From an uncultured Oscillibacter sp. (lineage in GTDB: Bacteria > Bacillota > Clostridia > Oscillospirales > Oscillospiraceae), in assembly GCA_902490355.1 (NCBI GenBank), contig CABUDN010000093.1, positions 1-10,392 of the forward strand: a DNA stretch of 10,392 nt, in the 5' to 3' direction. The first letter of the stretch is position 1, and every line of letters begins with the position of its first letter. A model generated the notes under the pieces. The model saw only the letters and a list, made by a program, of their open reading frames with translations. It made no database searches and had not been told where the DNA came from. Positions 1-7,281 of the stretch are shown here, piece by piece. The translations under genes and the position numbers were made by a program.

Positions 1-229
1 TACGCAGATCCCCCAGCCATTTGGCAATGTGAGGGGCGGAAGGCCCGTGTCCGCCTCCCTGCCCCGCTGCCTGGAAACTCTCCTCCGGTCTGCCGTAGAT
101 GGCAGCCAACGCGCCGTCGATCAGCAGCTCCTCCTGGGACAGTGGGGCGGCTCCCATCTGCGCAAAGTCCGGCTGGCTCTCCGCGCCCAAAATCAGGCGC
201 CAGCGGGTTTGTCGTTCCTGCTGTGTCAT
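1..229 (-). CDS. vWA-domain (CoxE/MoxR-partner) protein, N-terminal part, cut by window edge
   Basis: Only the first 76 codons are inside the window; the reading frame is open to position 1 on the minus strand. The start is an ATG at 229, 11 bp after the stop of the DUF5682 gene, with a purine-rich GAGGGGGTG site just upstream that overlaps that stop. The visible protein begins MTQQERQTRWRLILG, continues with an ALAAIYG stretch, and ends in PSAPHIAKWLGDLR. From memory, an RWRLILG start plus a PSxPxIAKWLGDIR-like segment is typical of the vWA proteins that lie beside MoxR, SWIM and DUF5682 genes. The metal-binding vWA domain itself (MIDAS, DxSxS) would lie outside the window and is not seen. 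Such proteins are thought to act with a MoxR ATPase in assembling or remodelling a target complex in the cytoplasm. The assignment rests on the N-terminal pattern and gene context, not on a visible vWA domain. Confidence 0.7.
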   Translation of the reverse strand, partial: MTQQERQTRWRLILGAESQPDFAQMGAAPLSQEELLIDGALAAIYGRPEESFQAAGQGGGHGPSAPHIAKWLGDLR

Positions 230-240
230 GGGACACCCCC

Positions 241-2493
241 TCAAATATCGTCAAAGTCAAAGTCTTCCAGGCTTTTCAGGGACTCCTGCTCACTCTGGGA
301 CAGCGTTCCCATCAAGACCTCGGCAGCCTGCACCTGATTCACGCCCCAAATTTCCCCCAGATTTTCCGCAATGTCACTCTTCTCCGCCGGTGTAAAGCCG
401 GAGAAGGCCCGGCGGAGAAAAACCAGCGCACGGCGAAACTGGAGGTCATCCAGGGTAGACAGATAGTCGTCCAGATGCTTCCACAGAGACAGCCGGGCAA
501 TGAGAGCATAGCGGTTTTTGGACGCCAGTCCTTCAAACCAGCCCGCGCCCAAATCGGCAGGCACCCCCGGAGAGAGCCGCCGGGAAAGCTCCCGGGCCAG
601 CAGCTCCTCGTCCGCCTCTCCCCGCTCCAGCAGCACCGCCATGGCAAATCCGGAGCAAAGCGTATTCAGATCATCCCGGTCGGATATCCGCCGCAGCAGC
701 TCCAGCCACTGCTCGCTTTCCAGGCATTCGTGCTCCAGCTGGACCCGATTGAGCTGGTCCATGGCCGCCGTGACCGCAGGGGCAGCCTTGGCATCACACC
801 GGCAGGCATCCTCCAAAATCAGACACGCCCGCAGGAAAAGCTGCTGGAGCAGGGGAATCACCGAGGCAGAATCAAACCGGCGCAGATCCCCGTACCGCGC
901 CGCCAGGGAAAGACGCACAGCCGTCTGCGCCACATCGGTCAAGCCCGCCGCGTCCACGGACAGCCCCTGGAGCACGGACAGAGCGTTGCGCGCAGCAGCA
1001 GGCATTCCGCACAAGAAGGCATCCTGAAATACCGCAGCCGCCTGGGCGATGGAGGTGCAGGCCTCTCCCCGCTCTTTCAGGGCAAAGGCGGCCGCGCCCT
1101 CTATGGTATCCCCCAACAGTGAGGACTCCACCACTTCGATCTCCACTTCCGGCGTCCAGCGCAGAGCCCAGTATTCTCCCCAGTTGGCTCCCTCCTGCCG
1201 GGAGGGCAGCAAAGTGGCAAAGTGAATGTTCAATACCCGCAGCCGATGCAGGAAGCTGGACCGCCGCAGATCCAGCAGGGCCGCCTGGGCACTTTTGACA
1301 TGCAGCCGCTCCCGCAGATCCAGGTCCAGCCGCTGCTCCTCCACTCCCCGGAACCTCTCCAGCCGCAGATCCCGCAGCTGCCGGTAAAAATCCTCCTGAA
1401 CCGAAGTGCGGCTGACCCCCTCCGGAATGAAGCCCACCCGGGTTCCGATCTCCGTAGCTGCCACAGCTGCCGCCAGCTCGGAAAAACTGCCATGGCCCAT
1501 GGCTGCCACCGCCGCGTCCCGCAGGTCCGCCAGGCAGGGGAAACGGCTCTGCCGCAGGCCGCATAGGGCCTGTGCCAGCCGCAGCGCTTCCATCACCTCC
1601 GCCGTGGAGGTCAAATTGCCCGCCTTTCGGTGGGCTGCGGCCAGGTGGGTCAGATAGAGGCTGGGCAAATCTCCGGGGCCGCCTTTATGCAGGGCGTCCC
1701 ACAGCAATTCAAAGTACGCCGGCGCTTTGTTCCCCGCTCCATATCCGGAGCGGCTGGACAGGCGGTAGTAAGAATAGGGCATGATGGTGGCGGTGCATTC
1801 TACCTGAGGCAGGACAGCGAGCTCCGCATCCGTCATCGGGGCGTTCTCCTGCAGGCCGGAGACATGAAACGCCCCGCAGACGCAGAAAATCTTCTCCGGC
1901 GGCGTCCCCCGCTCCACGGCTTCCTGAATGATCCGCTTCATATAGGCTTCCCGAACCAGGGTCTGGGCCGTGCGGTACTTCCCGTCCCGGGCCGTTTGGC
2001 GCAGCTGTTCTCCAAACAGATTGACGGCCGCCTGAAAATCCTGCCAGTCCTCAATCTGCTCAAAATTGCGTTCCCAGAAGGTGTCGTGTTCTTCTCCGGT
2101 GAGCTGCTCCATCCGGCGGTACACCCACTCCGTACTCTCCGCCGGATCCGCTTCATCCGCTACCGCCTCTCCCAGAGCCAGCATGGCCCCGGAGGGCAAA
2201 TCCATGAAACGGCATTCCGTCTGGTGCTCGTGGGCCCAGTGAATGGCCTGAAGCTCCGGGGAATAGATCGCCAGGGGATACAGGATGGTCCGTACCGGCG
2301 GTTCATGGGTATAAGCCAGAATGGCTGCGGGGAACCTGGTCTCCGGATGACACAGCCAGTGCATTTGCTCATTGAGATCGGAAGGTCCCTCTACCAGAAT
2401 CAGCTGAGGACGGCAGGCATCCAGAGCCTGCCGCAGGCGGAAGGCTGCCGACGGGGACAGATGCCGTACCCCGAAAAAGACCGGACCGTCCAT
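241..2493 (-). CDS. DUF5682-type protein with TraB/ChaN/EreA-like histidine motifs
   Basis: This is a 750-residue soluble protein with no signal peptide or membrane segment. The first 220 residues carry the recognisable part: GVRHLSP (residues 8-14), a strand ending in VEGPSD (E35), and VCGAFHVSG (205-213, H210). Paired G-x-x-H motifs with an acidic residue after the second strand resemble the TraB/ChaN/EreA/TIKI group of predicted metal-dependent hydrolases, so a catalytic role is plausible but inferred. The remaining two thirds look mostly alpha-helical and end in an acidic tail (DFDFDD). I recognise the protein as DUF5682-like from the FGVRHLSP start and its neighbours. Its ATG overlaps the TGA of the MoxR gene (TGATG), with GGAG five bases upstream; a GTG one codon earlier is an equally possible start. 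It is followed 11 bp later by the vWA gene. Substrate and reaction are unknown. Confidence 0.85.
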   Translation of the reverse strand: MDGPVFFGVRHLSPSAAFRLRQALDACRPQLILVEGPSDLNEQMHWLCHPETRFPAAILAYTHEPPVRTILYPLAIYSPELQAIHWAHEHQTECRFMDLPSGAMLALGEAVADEADPAESTEWVYRRMEQLTGEEHDTFWERNFEQIEDWQDFQAAVNLFGEQLRQTARDGKYRTAQTLVREAYMKRIIQEAVERGTPPEKIFCVCGAFHVSGLQENAPMTDAELAVLPQVECTATIMPYSYYRLSSRSGYGAGNKAPAYFELLWDALHKGGPGDLPSLYLTHLAAAHRKAGNLTSTAEVMEALRLAQALCGLRQSRFPCLADLRDAAVAAMGHGSFSELAAAVAATEIGTRVGFIPEGVSRTSVQEDFYRQLRDLRLERFRGVEEQRLDLDLRERLHVKSAQAALLDLRRSSFLHRLRVLNIHFATLLPSRQEGANWGEYWALRWTPEVEIEVVESSLLGDTIEGAAAFALKERGEACTSIAQAAAVFQDAFLCGMPAAARNALSVLQGLSVDAAGLTDVAQTAVRLSLAARYGDLRRFDSASVIPLLQQLFLRACLILEDACRCDAKAAPAVTAAMDQLNRVQLEHECLESEQWLELLRRISDRDDLNTLCSGFAMAVLLERGEADEELLARELSRRLSPGVPADLGAGWFEGLASKNRYALIARLSLWKHLDDYLSTLDDLQFRRALVFLRRAFSGFTPAEKSDIAENLGEIWGVNQVQAAEVLMGTLSQSEQESLKSLEDFDFDDI

Positions 2494-3584
2494 CACGGCT
2501 CCAGCTCCCGGCAGGCCCGGTACAGCGGCAGCCAGCCGCTCCCCCGCTTTTTCATCACGTTTTCCAGGTACTCCTTCCAGGCCAGACGATCTTTTTCCTC
2601 ATCCTTGATGACCGCGCCCTGGAGGGCAGCGGCCAGATCCGCCGGGGTAATGGTGCCGCTGCCGAAGCTCCCCGCCAGCGCCATGGAATTGGCCAGCAGC
2701 GAGATGGCTTCAGCCGTGGACAGCACGCCGCTGGTGGATTTGAGCTTCTGTTTGCCGTCCAGTGTGGCACCTGCCCGCAGCTCCCGGAAGATGGTAACCA
2801 CCTTTTCCACCGTGTCCTCCTCCGGCTGCCGGGCATTGAGATCCAGTCCGGCGGAGAGCTGCGCCACCCGGGTGCGGACAATCTCCAGCTCGGTGGCCAG
2901 GTCGGCAGGGGTGGGCAGAACCACGATGTTGAACCGCCGCTTCAGGGCTGCGGACATCTCATTGACGCCCTTGTCCCGGGTGTTGGCGGTGGCAATGACA
3001 GAAAACCCCTTGACAGCCGGTATCTCCAGGCCCAGCTCCGGCACACTCAGCCGCTTTTCCGACAAAATGGAGATCAGCGCGTCCTGCACCTCGCTGGCAC
3101 AGCGGGAGATCTCCTCCACCCGGGCGATGGAGCCGGTCTCCATGGCCCGATAAACCGGACTTTTCACCATGGCTTCCGGACTGGGTCCTTTTGCAATCAG
3201 CATGGCATAGTTCCAGGAATAGCGGATCTGCTCTTCCGTGGTACCGGCAGTCCCTTGAATGACTTTGGTGGAATCCCCGTTGACAGCGGCCGCCAGATGC
3301 TCGCTGAGCCAGGACTTTGCCGTACCCGGCTCTCCGATAAGCAGCAGCGCCCGGTCGGTCACCAGTGTGGCAATGGCAATTTCCACCAAGCGGCGGTTCC
3401 CCATGTACTTGGGGGTAATCGCAACGCCTTTGACTGTAACACCGCCGGTAATGTAGGTCAGCACCGAACGGGGGGACATCCGCCACCCGGTCGGAACAGG
3501 ATCTCCCTCCGCAGCGATCAGCGCCTCCAGCTCTCTGCGGTAGAGCTCCTCCGCCGGAAGGCGCTGTACATGTTGCTCAGACAT
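2493..3584 (-). CDS. MoxR-family AAA+ ATPase
   Basis: This is a 363-residue ATPase of the MoxR branch of AAA+ proteins, which act as oligomeric chaperone-like machines and usually work with a vWA partner; the putative one is encoded two genes downstream. The P-loop is GEPGTAKS (residues 84-91). The Walker B region is RVEEISR (155-161), with Glu in place of the usual Asp of DE, followed by the MoxR-typical helix DALISILSEK. Sensor 1 is the Asn in ATANTRDKG (N201), and ALKRRF (213-218) supplies the likely arginine finger. The ATG at 3584 is chosen because AGGAG lies nine bases upstream; a TTG frame opening at 3614 has no such site. The start overlaps the end of the upstream helical-repeat gene by 8 bp (TATGTCTGA), which indicates translational coupling. 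The stop overlaps the DUF5682 start. The protein is expected to be cytoplasmic; its client is unknown. Confidence 0.93.
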   Translation of the reverse strand: MSEQHVQRLPAEELYRRELEALIAAEGDPVPTGWRMSPRSVLTYITGGVTVKGVAITPKYMGNRRLVEIAIATLVTDRALLLIGEPGTAKSWLSEHLAAAVNGDSTKVIQGTAGTTEEQIRYSWNYAMLIAKGPSPEAMVKSPVYRAMETGSIARVEEISRCASEVQDALISILSEKRLSVPELGLEIPAVKGFSVIATANTRDKGVNEMSAALKRRFNIVVLPTPADLATELEIVRTRVAQLSAGLDLNARQPEEDTVEKVVTIFRELRAGATLDGKQKLKSTSGVLSTAEAISLLANSMALAGSFGSGTITPADLAAALQGAVIKDEEKDRLAWKEYLENVMKKRGSGWLPLYRACRELEP

Positions 3585-5517
3585 ACGGTTTTTCTCCTCT
3601 CTGCAGCTGCTCAAGCTCCCACTTGTTCAGATACTTTTGAATTTCCGACTCCGGCCAATACCCTTTTTGGATTTTCAGCTTCTTTTCCCCAATGAGACGC
3701 TCCAGCTCTCTAAACTGCGCCGTCTTTTCCCGGGGCGGAACCGGGAGCTGATCCAGCAAGTAGAGCAGTTCCCAGTAATAAGCGGCGCCCTGACCGTTTT
3801 TCTGCGCCCATCGGACCACAAAGCCATCCCACTGGGTCCAGCCCTGTTCCGTCAGCACCCGGACCACACGCTGAGCCTGCGTGTAATTCGGGCTTCTCAG
3901 TGCAGTTTGATACAGGTAACGCCCTACCGTCTCCGGCAGATCGGACACCTTCCACTCATCCAGCAGGCTCAGCAAAACCCCGTCCAGTCCGCCGCCGGCT
4001 CGGGACAGCAGGGAAAACCACCGCGTATCCAGTGTCGGAACAGCCGCCGCGCCGGCCGATGCTCCAATGCCGGACCCGTTCTCCGGCCACCGGCACGCTC
4101 CCCGCTCCGGATCCCAATGCAAGGTTCCCAGAACATAGCGGAAGGGACGAATGGCCTCCTGCCGCACCTTTGTGCCCAGCAGCCCCGTTCGCAAAAGCTG
4201 CTTTTCCGCCCAATCATAGCTGTCCGCCGGGCTTTGTGCAATCAGTCGGGCTGCCAGAGCGGGAGCCAGGAAATCCTCTTCCCCCTGCGCCTGGAACTCC
4301 ATCGCCAGACGGCACAGCTCCGCATCCCCATTTTCCATGATGGTCCGGCACAACGCCAGAGCTGCCAACAGCCGGAAGGACCCCTGGCACTCTGTATCGA
4401 AACAGGAAAACCGCAGGAGAACCGGCTTTCCCTTCTCCCCTGCTACCTGCCGGTCCAGCTGCTGTGCCGTCAGCCCGGCCACCCGGCGGTAGAAGGCACA
4501 GATTTCGGGCCCCCGCTTTCCATCCAACACGGAGCACAGCCGTTTAAGCCGTGTCCAGATTTCCTGCGGCAGCACAGCCTTGGGCGCCGCTTCCATCTGG
4601 TCCAGGAGGTCTTTCCCGATTTGCGCGGTGAGACGGCAAGCCGTCTCGGAGGAGACCCCCTGCAAAATCTCCAGCATCTTGTCCGGGTCCTGACCGGCCT
4701 GCTCCGCCAGATAGGCCTCTCCCTCCGGCCAGCTCAGCCGGGCCAGGGCCCGGTGGGCCAAATCCCGGGCAGCCCCCTTGCGCTCCGTCCGGCACAGGTC
4801 CAGCAGCAGCGAAGCGTTGGACTCCTCACATCCCAGGGCGTCCACCAAGGCCAACCGGACCTCCTTTTTGGCCTGGGGCAGCTGCGCCAGGAAAAACTCG
4901 TTGGCCCGGGCGCCCGCGGCGCGGGCCATAACCTCCACCCGGCGTGCCATGGTCCGGCCCCCGGCGGGGTCAAATCCCGCTTCCAGCAGCGGGAGGATCT
5001 CCGGCCCCTGCCGGGCCAGAATCCGGGCGTTCAGATCCGCCAGTTCCCCATAGCTGTCCCATAATCCGGCCACCAGGGCAGGAATCACCCGATAGTCGGC
5101 AAAGTATTCCGGATGAAGGGAAACGGTCTCTTCGATCACATGATACCGCCCGCCGCCGGTTCCGGTCAGAGCCTCCAGCAGGGGCCACAGCTGGCCGTAG
5201 GAGACCTCCTGATATCTTCCGGCGCCGGGAGGCAGCGGTTCCAGCTCTCCGGTCATTCCCACCGATGCCTGTGTGTAGACCACAGCATCCACCAGGGCCA
5301 GCACATCCAGCAAAGCTCCGCCCCGCTTCTCCGCAGGAGCCGTCAGCAGGGTCTCCAATCCAGCGTCGATTTTGGCAAAGACCGGGCTGGCAGCAGCCAA
5401 CGGGGCCAAGCCCTCCCGGGCACGCCTGAGCCGGAAGTCCTCATTTAAAATGCCGGTGCCCGCCGCAGCAGCGTGCTCCAGCCGCTCCTGCACTTCATAT
5501 AAAGGCTGTAAATCCAC
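3577..5517 (-). CDS. Helical-repeat (HEAT-like) protein of the SWIM/MoxR cluster, possibly DUF5691-type
   Basis: This 646-residue protein has no recognisable catalytic motif, signal peptide or membrane segment. Most of it reads as amphipathic helix pairs. The clearest run is residues about 143-275, where segments such as FFLAQLPQAKKEVRLALVDALG (two helices with a KEVR turn) look like HEAT repeats. A DUF5691 protein often sits beside the SWIM gene in related clusters, and the FDPAGG...RRVEVM region fits that idea, but I cannot confirm the family. A scaffold or adaptor role for the MoxR and vWA proteins is inference. I chose GTG at 5517 because AAGGGGGG lies seven bases upstream; the frame is open to a TTG at 5541, which has no ribosome binding site and would overlap the SWIM gene. 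The 3' end overlaps the MoxR start by 8 bp. The C-terminus is Lys/Glu-rich (IGEKKLKIQKGYWPESEIQK). Confidence 0.8.
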   Translation of the reverse strand: MDLQPLYEVQERLEHAAAAGTGILNEDFRLRRAREGLAPLAAASPVFAKIDAGLETLLTAPAEKRGGALLDVLALVDAVVYTQASVGMTGELEPLPPGAGRYQEVSYGQLWPLLEALTGTGGGRYHVIEETVSLHPEYFADYRVIPALVAGLWDSYGELADLNARILARQGPEILPLLEAGFDPAGGRTMARRVEVMARAAGARANEFFLAQLPQAKKEVRLALVDALGCEESNASLLLDLCRTERKGAARDLAHRALARLSWPEGEAYLAEQAGQDPDKMLEILQGVSSETACRLTAQIGKDLLDQMEAAPKAVLPQEIWTRLKRLCSVLDGKRGPEICAFYRRVAGLTAQQLDRQVAGEKGKPVLLRFSCFDTECQGSFRLLAALALCRTIMENGDAELCRLAMEFQAQGEEDFLAPALAARLIAQSPADSYDWAEKQLLRTGLLGTKVRQEAIRPFRYVLGTLHWDPERGACRWPENGSGIGASAGAAAVPTLDTRWFSLLSRAGGGLDGVLLSLLDEWKVSDLPETVGRYLYQTALRSPNYTQAQRVVRVLTEQGWTQWDGFVVRWAQKNGQGAAYYWELLYLLDQLPVPPREKTAQFRELERLIGEKKLKIQKGYWPESEIQKYLNKWELEQLQRGEKPYV

Positions 5518-5533
5518 CGCGATTCCCCCCTTA
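5518..5533 (-). promoter_or_regulatory. Ribosome binding site deciding the GTG start of the helical-repeat gene
   Basis: Read on the minus strand, the SWIM stop codon TAA runs directly into a GGGGGG tract, then AATCGCG, then GTG. The strong AAGGGGGG site overlaps the upstream stop and has a seven-base spacer. This supports GTG at 5517 over the upstream TTG, and suggests reinitiation by ribosomes finishing the SWIM gene. Confidence 0.6.
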
Positions 5534-6979
5534 ATACTCAAGCCGGATGATCTGCGTCCGGGTCACAGCACTGTATGGGTGCAAACACAAGGAACGGTCT
5601 GTCTTGTCATAGAACAGCAGCCCGAAAAGCGCATCCCCCCGGTGCAATCCTCCGGGCACCGCCGTCACCCGAACGGAAGAAGCGTGATCCGCCCCGTCCT
5701 CCGCCCGGTCCCGCAGGACAATGCGTCCCCCGGCAGGGTCCTCCAGCACCAGGGAACCGTCAATCGCTCCTACCTGCCCCACGGGAAGCAGGACCGGAAC
5801 GAATTTGGGCAGGAGGGTGTTTTTCATCTGGTTTTTGGCCAGTTTTACCGCAGCGGCTATGTCGGGCTGTGCAAAACCGGGCAGGCTTGCCTGCTCTTCC
5901 GGGGTGAGTGCCCGGGGGACGCTGCTCTCCCAGCGGACACGGCGGCAGCCCTCTCCGGGATAAATGTAGAGAATCGGGATCTCCAACAGGGAAAAGCAGC
6001 TATCCTCCCCTTTTACGTATTTCAGCGCCTTTACCGGCCGCAGGTTCCAAGTCTGGTCCACATGCCCGGTATCCAGGTCCAGCCAAAATCCCCGCTCTAC
6101 ATATTCCCGCTTTGCTTCATCATACGAGACATCGAAGGAAAGCTGTACCAGCCGGACATTCTTCCGGCAGGCCCCAATGGCGGCCAGATCCTCCAGTCTC
6201 CACACGCCGCCCATGGCCTCAAACAGGATGGTATCCTCGGCGGTAAACTGCCCCGCCTCCAGTTTCTGCTGCAAAAAGGCCCGGCCCTTTTTGATGGTGG
6301 AACGAAGCGCAATCAGTACCCGCAGCGCCTCGGCATAGAAGCGCTCCGCCTGGTCCGGAGCCTGCTGGCTGTTCCGTACTGCCAGAGCAATCCGGGAAAA
6401 GGCGATCTGAGGGCCTGTGAGATAGTGGTTGCCCAGTTCTTTTGCCAGCTGCTCATACGATTTGGCAGACCCGCCTCCCAGGCTGCCCACTCCGGCATTG
6501 AGCAGGTCCTCCACCATCTGCTCGGCCATATCCAGTCCCTCCAGCTGACGATTGAGGCGCTTGGCCTGCGCAGCCGGATTGCTCTTGGCCGGTTTCTTTT
6601 CCGTTGGTTCCTGGGCGGCGGCCGCTTTTTTCGCCGCTCTGGCCGCCTGCTTTGCGCGCTTTTCGGCCAGGTCCTGGGGAATGTCGGCTTCTACAAAAGC
6701 TTTTCCGCTCAGCTGCTCAAACATCAGTCCCAGGGCGTGCTTACAGGGAAACTGCCGGCTGGGACAGGAGCAGCGGCATACCGGCGCTTGGGCATCGGTC
6801 CAGTCAATCGATACCCGATATGGCGTTTTTCCGCTGCCGGCACATTCCCCCCAAACGAGGGTGCCGTCCGCGCTGCGGCACAAGCCCGAGAACTTGCCGC
6901 CCCGGGAGAGTTTGCGGCCATGATCTGCCGCAGCGGGATTGGGGGCTTGAAGCAAAATGAATTGTTCAGTCAGTTCCAT
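5531..6979 (-). CDS. SWIM zinc-finger protein
   Basis: This 482-residue protein is the first gene of the left operon. It has a SWIM-type zinc-binding motif CxCx(6)CxH at C70, C72, C79 and H81 (CSCPSRQFPCKH), with one further cysteine at C68. SWIM domains bind zinc and are linked to nucleic-acid or protein binding. After the finger comes a Lys/Ala-rich, probably disordered or coiled basic linker (about 105-140), then a helical region (145-245) and a C-terminal part with alternating strands and a conserved-looking GFWLDLDTGHVDQTWNLRPVKA segment (297-319). No membrane segment is visible. The ATG at 6979 is preceded by AAAGGGTGG four bases away. The next gene starts 13 bp after the stop. In related clusters a SWIM protein accompanies the MoxR/vWA pair, so it may be the target-recognition part; this is inference. 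Confidence 0.9.
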   Translation of the reverse strand: MELTEQFILLQAPNPAAADHGRKLSRGGKFSGLCRSADGTLVWGECAGSGKTPYRVSIDWTDAQAPVCRCSCPSRQFPCKHALGLMFEQLSGKAFVEADIPQDLAEKRAKQAARAAKKAAAAQEPTEKKPAKSNPAAQAKRLNRQLEGLDMAEQMVEDLLNAGVGSLGGGSAKSYEQLAKELGNHYLTGPQIAFSRIALAVRNSQQAPDQAERFYAEALRVLIALRSTIKKGRAFLQQKLEAGQFTAEDTILFEAMGGVWRLEDLAAIGACRKNVRLVQLSFDVSYDEAKREYVERGFWLDLDTGHVDQTWNLRPVKALKYVKGEDSCFSLLEIPILYIYPGEGCRRVRWESSVPRALTPEEQASLPGFAQPDIAAAVKLAKNQMKNTLLPKFVPVLLPVGQVGAIDGSLVLEDPAGGRIVLRDRAEDGADHASSVRVTAVPGGLHRGDALFGLLFYDKTDRSLCLHPYSAVTRTQIIRLEY

Positions 6980-7001
6980 AAAACCACCCTTTTTCAGGTA
7001 A

Positions 7002-7016
7002 GCGGCGTGCAGCCGC
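7002..7016 (-). other. Small GC stem-loop in the SWIM-operon leader
   Basis: GCGGC (7002-7006) and GCCGC (7012-7016) are perfect inverted repeats around a five-base loop. The hairpin would form in the 5' leader of the SWIM mRNA, about 20 bases ahead of its ribosome binding site. It has no T run, so it is not a terminator. Function unknown; it could be chance in GC-rich DNA. Confidence 0.3.
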
Positions 7017-7060
7017 AGTCCACGATCCGGTTTTGCGATCCGATAAATTCAGGATTCAAC

Positions 7061-7081
7061 CTGATCTTATCACAGGATCAG
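7061..7081. promoter_or_regulatory. Inverted repeat, candidate operator of the SWIM operon
   Basis: CTGATC (7061-7066) and GATCAG (7076-7081) are perfect 6-bp arms spaced by nine bases. The left arm also takes part in an overlapping repeat, TCAGG (7049-7053) with CCTGA (7060-7064). The 21-bp site overlies the proposed -10 and spacer of the minus-strand promoter, where a repressor would act. The regulator is not in the window. Confidence 0.3.
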
Positions 7082-7092
7082 CGAAAAGAAAA
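7064..7092 (-). promoter_or_regulatory. Candidate promoter of the SWIM-MoxR operon
   Basis: On the minus strand a -35-like TTTTCT (7092-7087) is followed after 17 bases by TAAGAT (7069-7064), a reasonable -10. This would start transcription near 7057 and leave a leader of about 77 bases before the ATG at 6979. The -35 is weak (three of six matches), so the call is tentative. Confidence 0.25.
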
Positions 7093-7192
7093 TGCGCAAC
7101 CGGATCTGAATTTCATCGTGCGGCCCCTGCCCCCTTTCCAAACCGCACTGTCAAATTTCCTCCCCTTGTCGTTCGCCCTTCGATGCAGGCAA

Positions 7193-7221
7193 TTGACAGC
7201 AAACCGCCCTCTTTTGAAAAT
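7193..7221 (+). promoter_or_regulatory. Candidate sigma-A promoter of the ECF transporter operon
   Basis: A consensus TTGACA -35 (7193-7198) is followed by a 17-base spacer and GAAAAT (7216-7221), which keeps four of six -10 positions including the key A and final T. Transcription would begin near 7228, giving a leader of about 95 bases that carries the two hairpins described below. Confidence 0.4.
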
Positions 7222-7223
7222 TT

Positions 7224-7260
7224 ATTTACATTTTACATCCCGATGCGGGATACATTTACA
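7224..7260. promoter_or_regulatory. Inverted repeat flanked by TTTACA repeats, candidate operator
   Basis: ATCCCG (7237-7242) and CGGGAT (7246-7251) form a perfect inverted repeat around ATG. It is flanked by TTTACA copies at 7225-7230, 7232-7237 and 7255-7260, and ATTTACA occurs at both ends exactly 30 bp apart. Such an arrangement just downstream of a promoter suggests a regulator binding site; I do not recognise it as a known factor's site. Alternatively the centre acts as an RNA hairpin. Confidence 0.35.
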
Positions 7261-7266
7261 CTTCTT

Positions 7267-7275
7267 TGCTATGCT
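7267..7275 (+). promoter_or_regulatory. Alternative extended -10 promoter element of the ECF operon
   Basis: TGCTATGCT fits the extended -10 pattern TGnTATnnT. It has no good -35, although extended -10 promoters tolerate this. If used, transcription starts near 7282 and the inverted repeat at 7237-7251 would cover the -35 region, which suits repression. It competes with the TTGACA promoter upstream. Confidence 0.25.
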
Positions 7276-7281
7276 GTATCC

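Noticed and set aside
142..1122. 326-codon plus-strand open frame
   Set aside because: Antisense to the vWA and DUF5682 genes; composition is that of a shadow frame.
1630..3153. 507-codon plus-strand open frame
   Set aside because: Antisense to DUF5682 and MoxR genes with clear motifs; the translation is Arg/Ser/Pro-rich without any recognisable domain, typical of GC-rich shadow frames.
3585..3614. TTG start at 3614 for the MoxR gene
   Set aside because: It would add ten residues and lengthen the overlap with the upstream gene; ATG at 3584 has AGGAG nine bases upstream.
3637..5064. 475-codon plus-strand open frame
   Set aside because: Antisense to the helical-repeat gene; Gln/Pro/Arg-rich translation with no domain and no credible ribosome binding site.
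7002..7016. Terminator in the SWIM leader
   Set aside because: The GC stem has no following T run on the transcribed strand and is placed before, not after, a gene.
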